Positions 40,275 to 40,411 of a stretch of DNA of 40,411 bases are shown piece by piece; the first letter of the stretch is position 1, and each line of letters starts with the position of its first letter. The position numbers and the translations under genes are program-made. The DNA is from JACDAS01 sp046262415 (GTDB lineage Bacteria > Actinomycetota > Thermoleophilia > Gaiellales > Gaiellaceae), in assembly GCA_046262415.1 (NCBI GenBank), contig JBHEMU010000118.1, positions 1-40,411 of the forward strand, given 5' to 3'. The notes beneath the pieces were generated by a model that was not told where the DNA came from, made no database searches, and saw only the letters and a program-made list of their open reading frames with translations.

Positions 40275-40411
40275 GGGCCTATCCCGAAAGGGCGGTGGCA
40301 AGGGTCGCGTTCCGGGCTTTCTTGAAGGCGATCAGACCGCTGGCGAGTTGGAGCAGCGCGAGGTGGTTGCAGTCTTTCTTCGACCAGCGGATCAGGATCC
40401 CACGGTTGCGG
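40275..40411 (-). mobile_element. End of an IS5-family insertion sequence (runs off the window)
   Basis: The element's terminal repeat appears to begin GGGCCTATCCCGAAAG at 40275, and CTAA (40271-40274) just outside it fits the YTAR target preferred by the IS5 group. Only 137 bp are visible; the other end is beyond the window. Confidence 0.65.
40279..40411 (-). CDS. IS5-family transposase, C-terminal end (partial)
   Basis: The last 43 residues of a DDE transposase: RNRGILIRWSKKDCNHLALL then QLASGLIAFKKARNATLATA and LSG, stop at 40279-40281. The phrase 'R-N-R-G-I-L-I-R-W-x-K-K' followed by 'N-x-L-A-L-x-x-L-A' is the familiar end of IS5-family transposases, including the Arg/Lys of the final catalytic helix region. 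The N-terminus and the DDE residues lie outside the window, so activity cannot be judged. Confidence 0.85.
   Translation of the reverse strand, partial: RNRGILIRWSKKDCNHLALLQLASGLIAFKKARNATLATALSG

Noticed and set aside
1..40411. CRISPR arrays, phage genes, toxin-antitoxin pairs or known defence systems
   Set aside because: I saw no regularly spaced direct repeats, no Cas, phage structural or restriction motifs; the only mobile DNA is the IS5 end and the MITE-like palindrome.

Overview
The window is about 40 kb of very GC-rich DNA (roughly 70% or more by eye) with frequent GTG/TTG starts, tightly overlapping genes, secreted beta-propeller proteins and a protein vocabulary that fits the Actinobacteria, most likely class Thermoleophilia (Solirubrobacterales/Gaiellales-like). 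This taxonomic reading is inference from composition and gene types; no marker gene fixes it.

Layout. 1-4.3 kb: gene remnants (a GNAT tail, a beta-propeller tail), a secreted protein of unknown function, a DUF1361 membrane protein and a secreted PD40/TolB-like propeller protein. 4.3-7.5 kb: a tRNA gene (best read as Tyr-GUA), then a two-gene RNA-repair operon (RlaP-type nucleotidyltransferase plus RtcB RNA ligase carrying a Cys/His-rich insertion), closed by a 163-bp near-perfect palindrome flanked by TA that begins inside the rtcB stop codon. 7.5-30.7 kb: a large cell-envelope glycan island. Its core is a plus-strand, mostly overlapping run (8752-20415): a Pol-beta-type nucleotidyltransferase, three cobalamin-binding-type radical SAM enzymes, two SAM methyltransferases, a fourth radical SAM enzyme, a GNAT, a PIG-L/LmbE deacetylase and a GT39-type membrane glycosyltransferase. 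Around it lie two GT4 enzymes, a GT2, an HlpA-like GT, a Wzx-type flippase, a GT4 split by one in-frame amber codon, a DPM1/GtrB-type GT2, a methyltransferase with a zinc ribbon and a very large GT39-like membrane protein.

30.7-34.9 kb: an Erm-like rRNA adenine methyltransferase, a small protein with a classical C2H2 zinc finger, a membrane-anchored RodZ-tail-like (DUF4115) protein and a copper-amine-oxidase-like gene broken by a frameshift at a (GC)5 tract. 34.9-38.6 kb: an EamA transporter, then a minus-strand DHA2 MFS exporter - MarR - alpha/beta hydrolase operon with a palindromic operator candidate upstream. 38.8-40.1 kb: a secreted PD40 propeller with an RTX-like tail. The right edge holds a response-regulator fragment and the end of an IS5-family element.

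How it works together (inference): the glycan island has what is needed to build, modify (C- or O-methylation, N-deacetylation, re-acylation) and export an unusual lipid-linked or surface glycan. The product of the four-radical-SAM operon cannot be named from sequence and is the best candidate here for undescribed chemistry. The RNA-repair locus beside a tRNA is the second point of interest.
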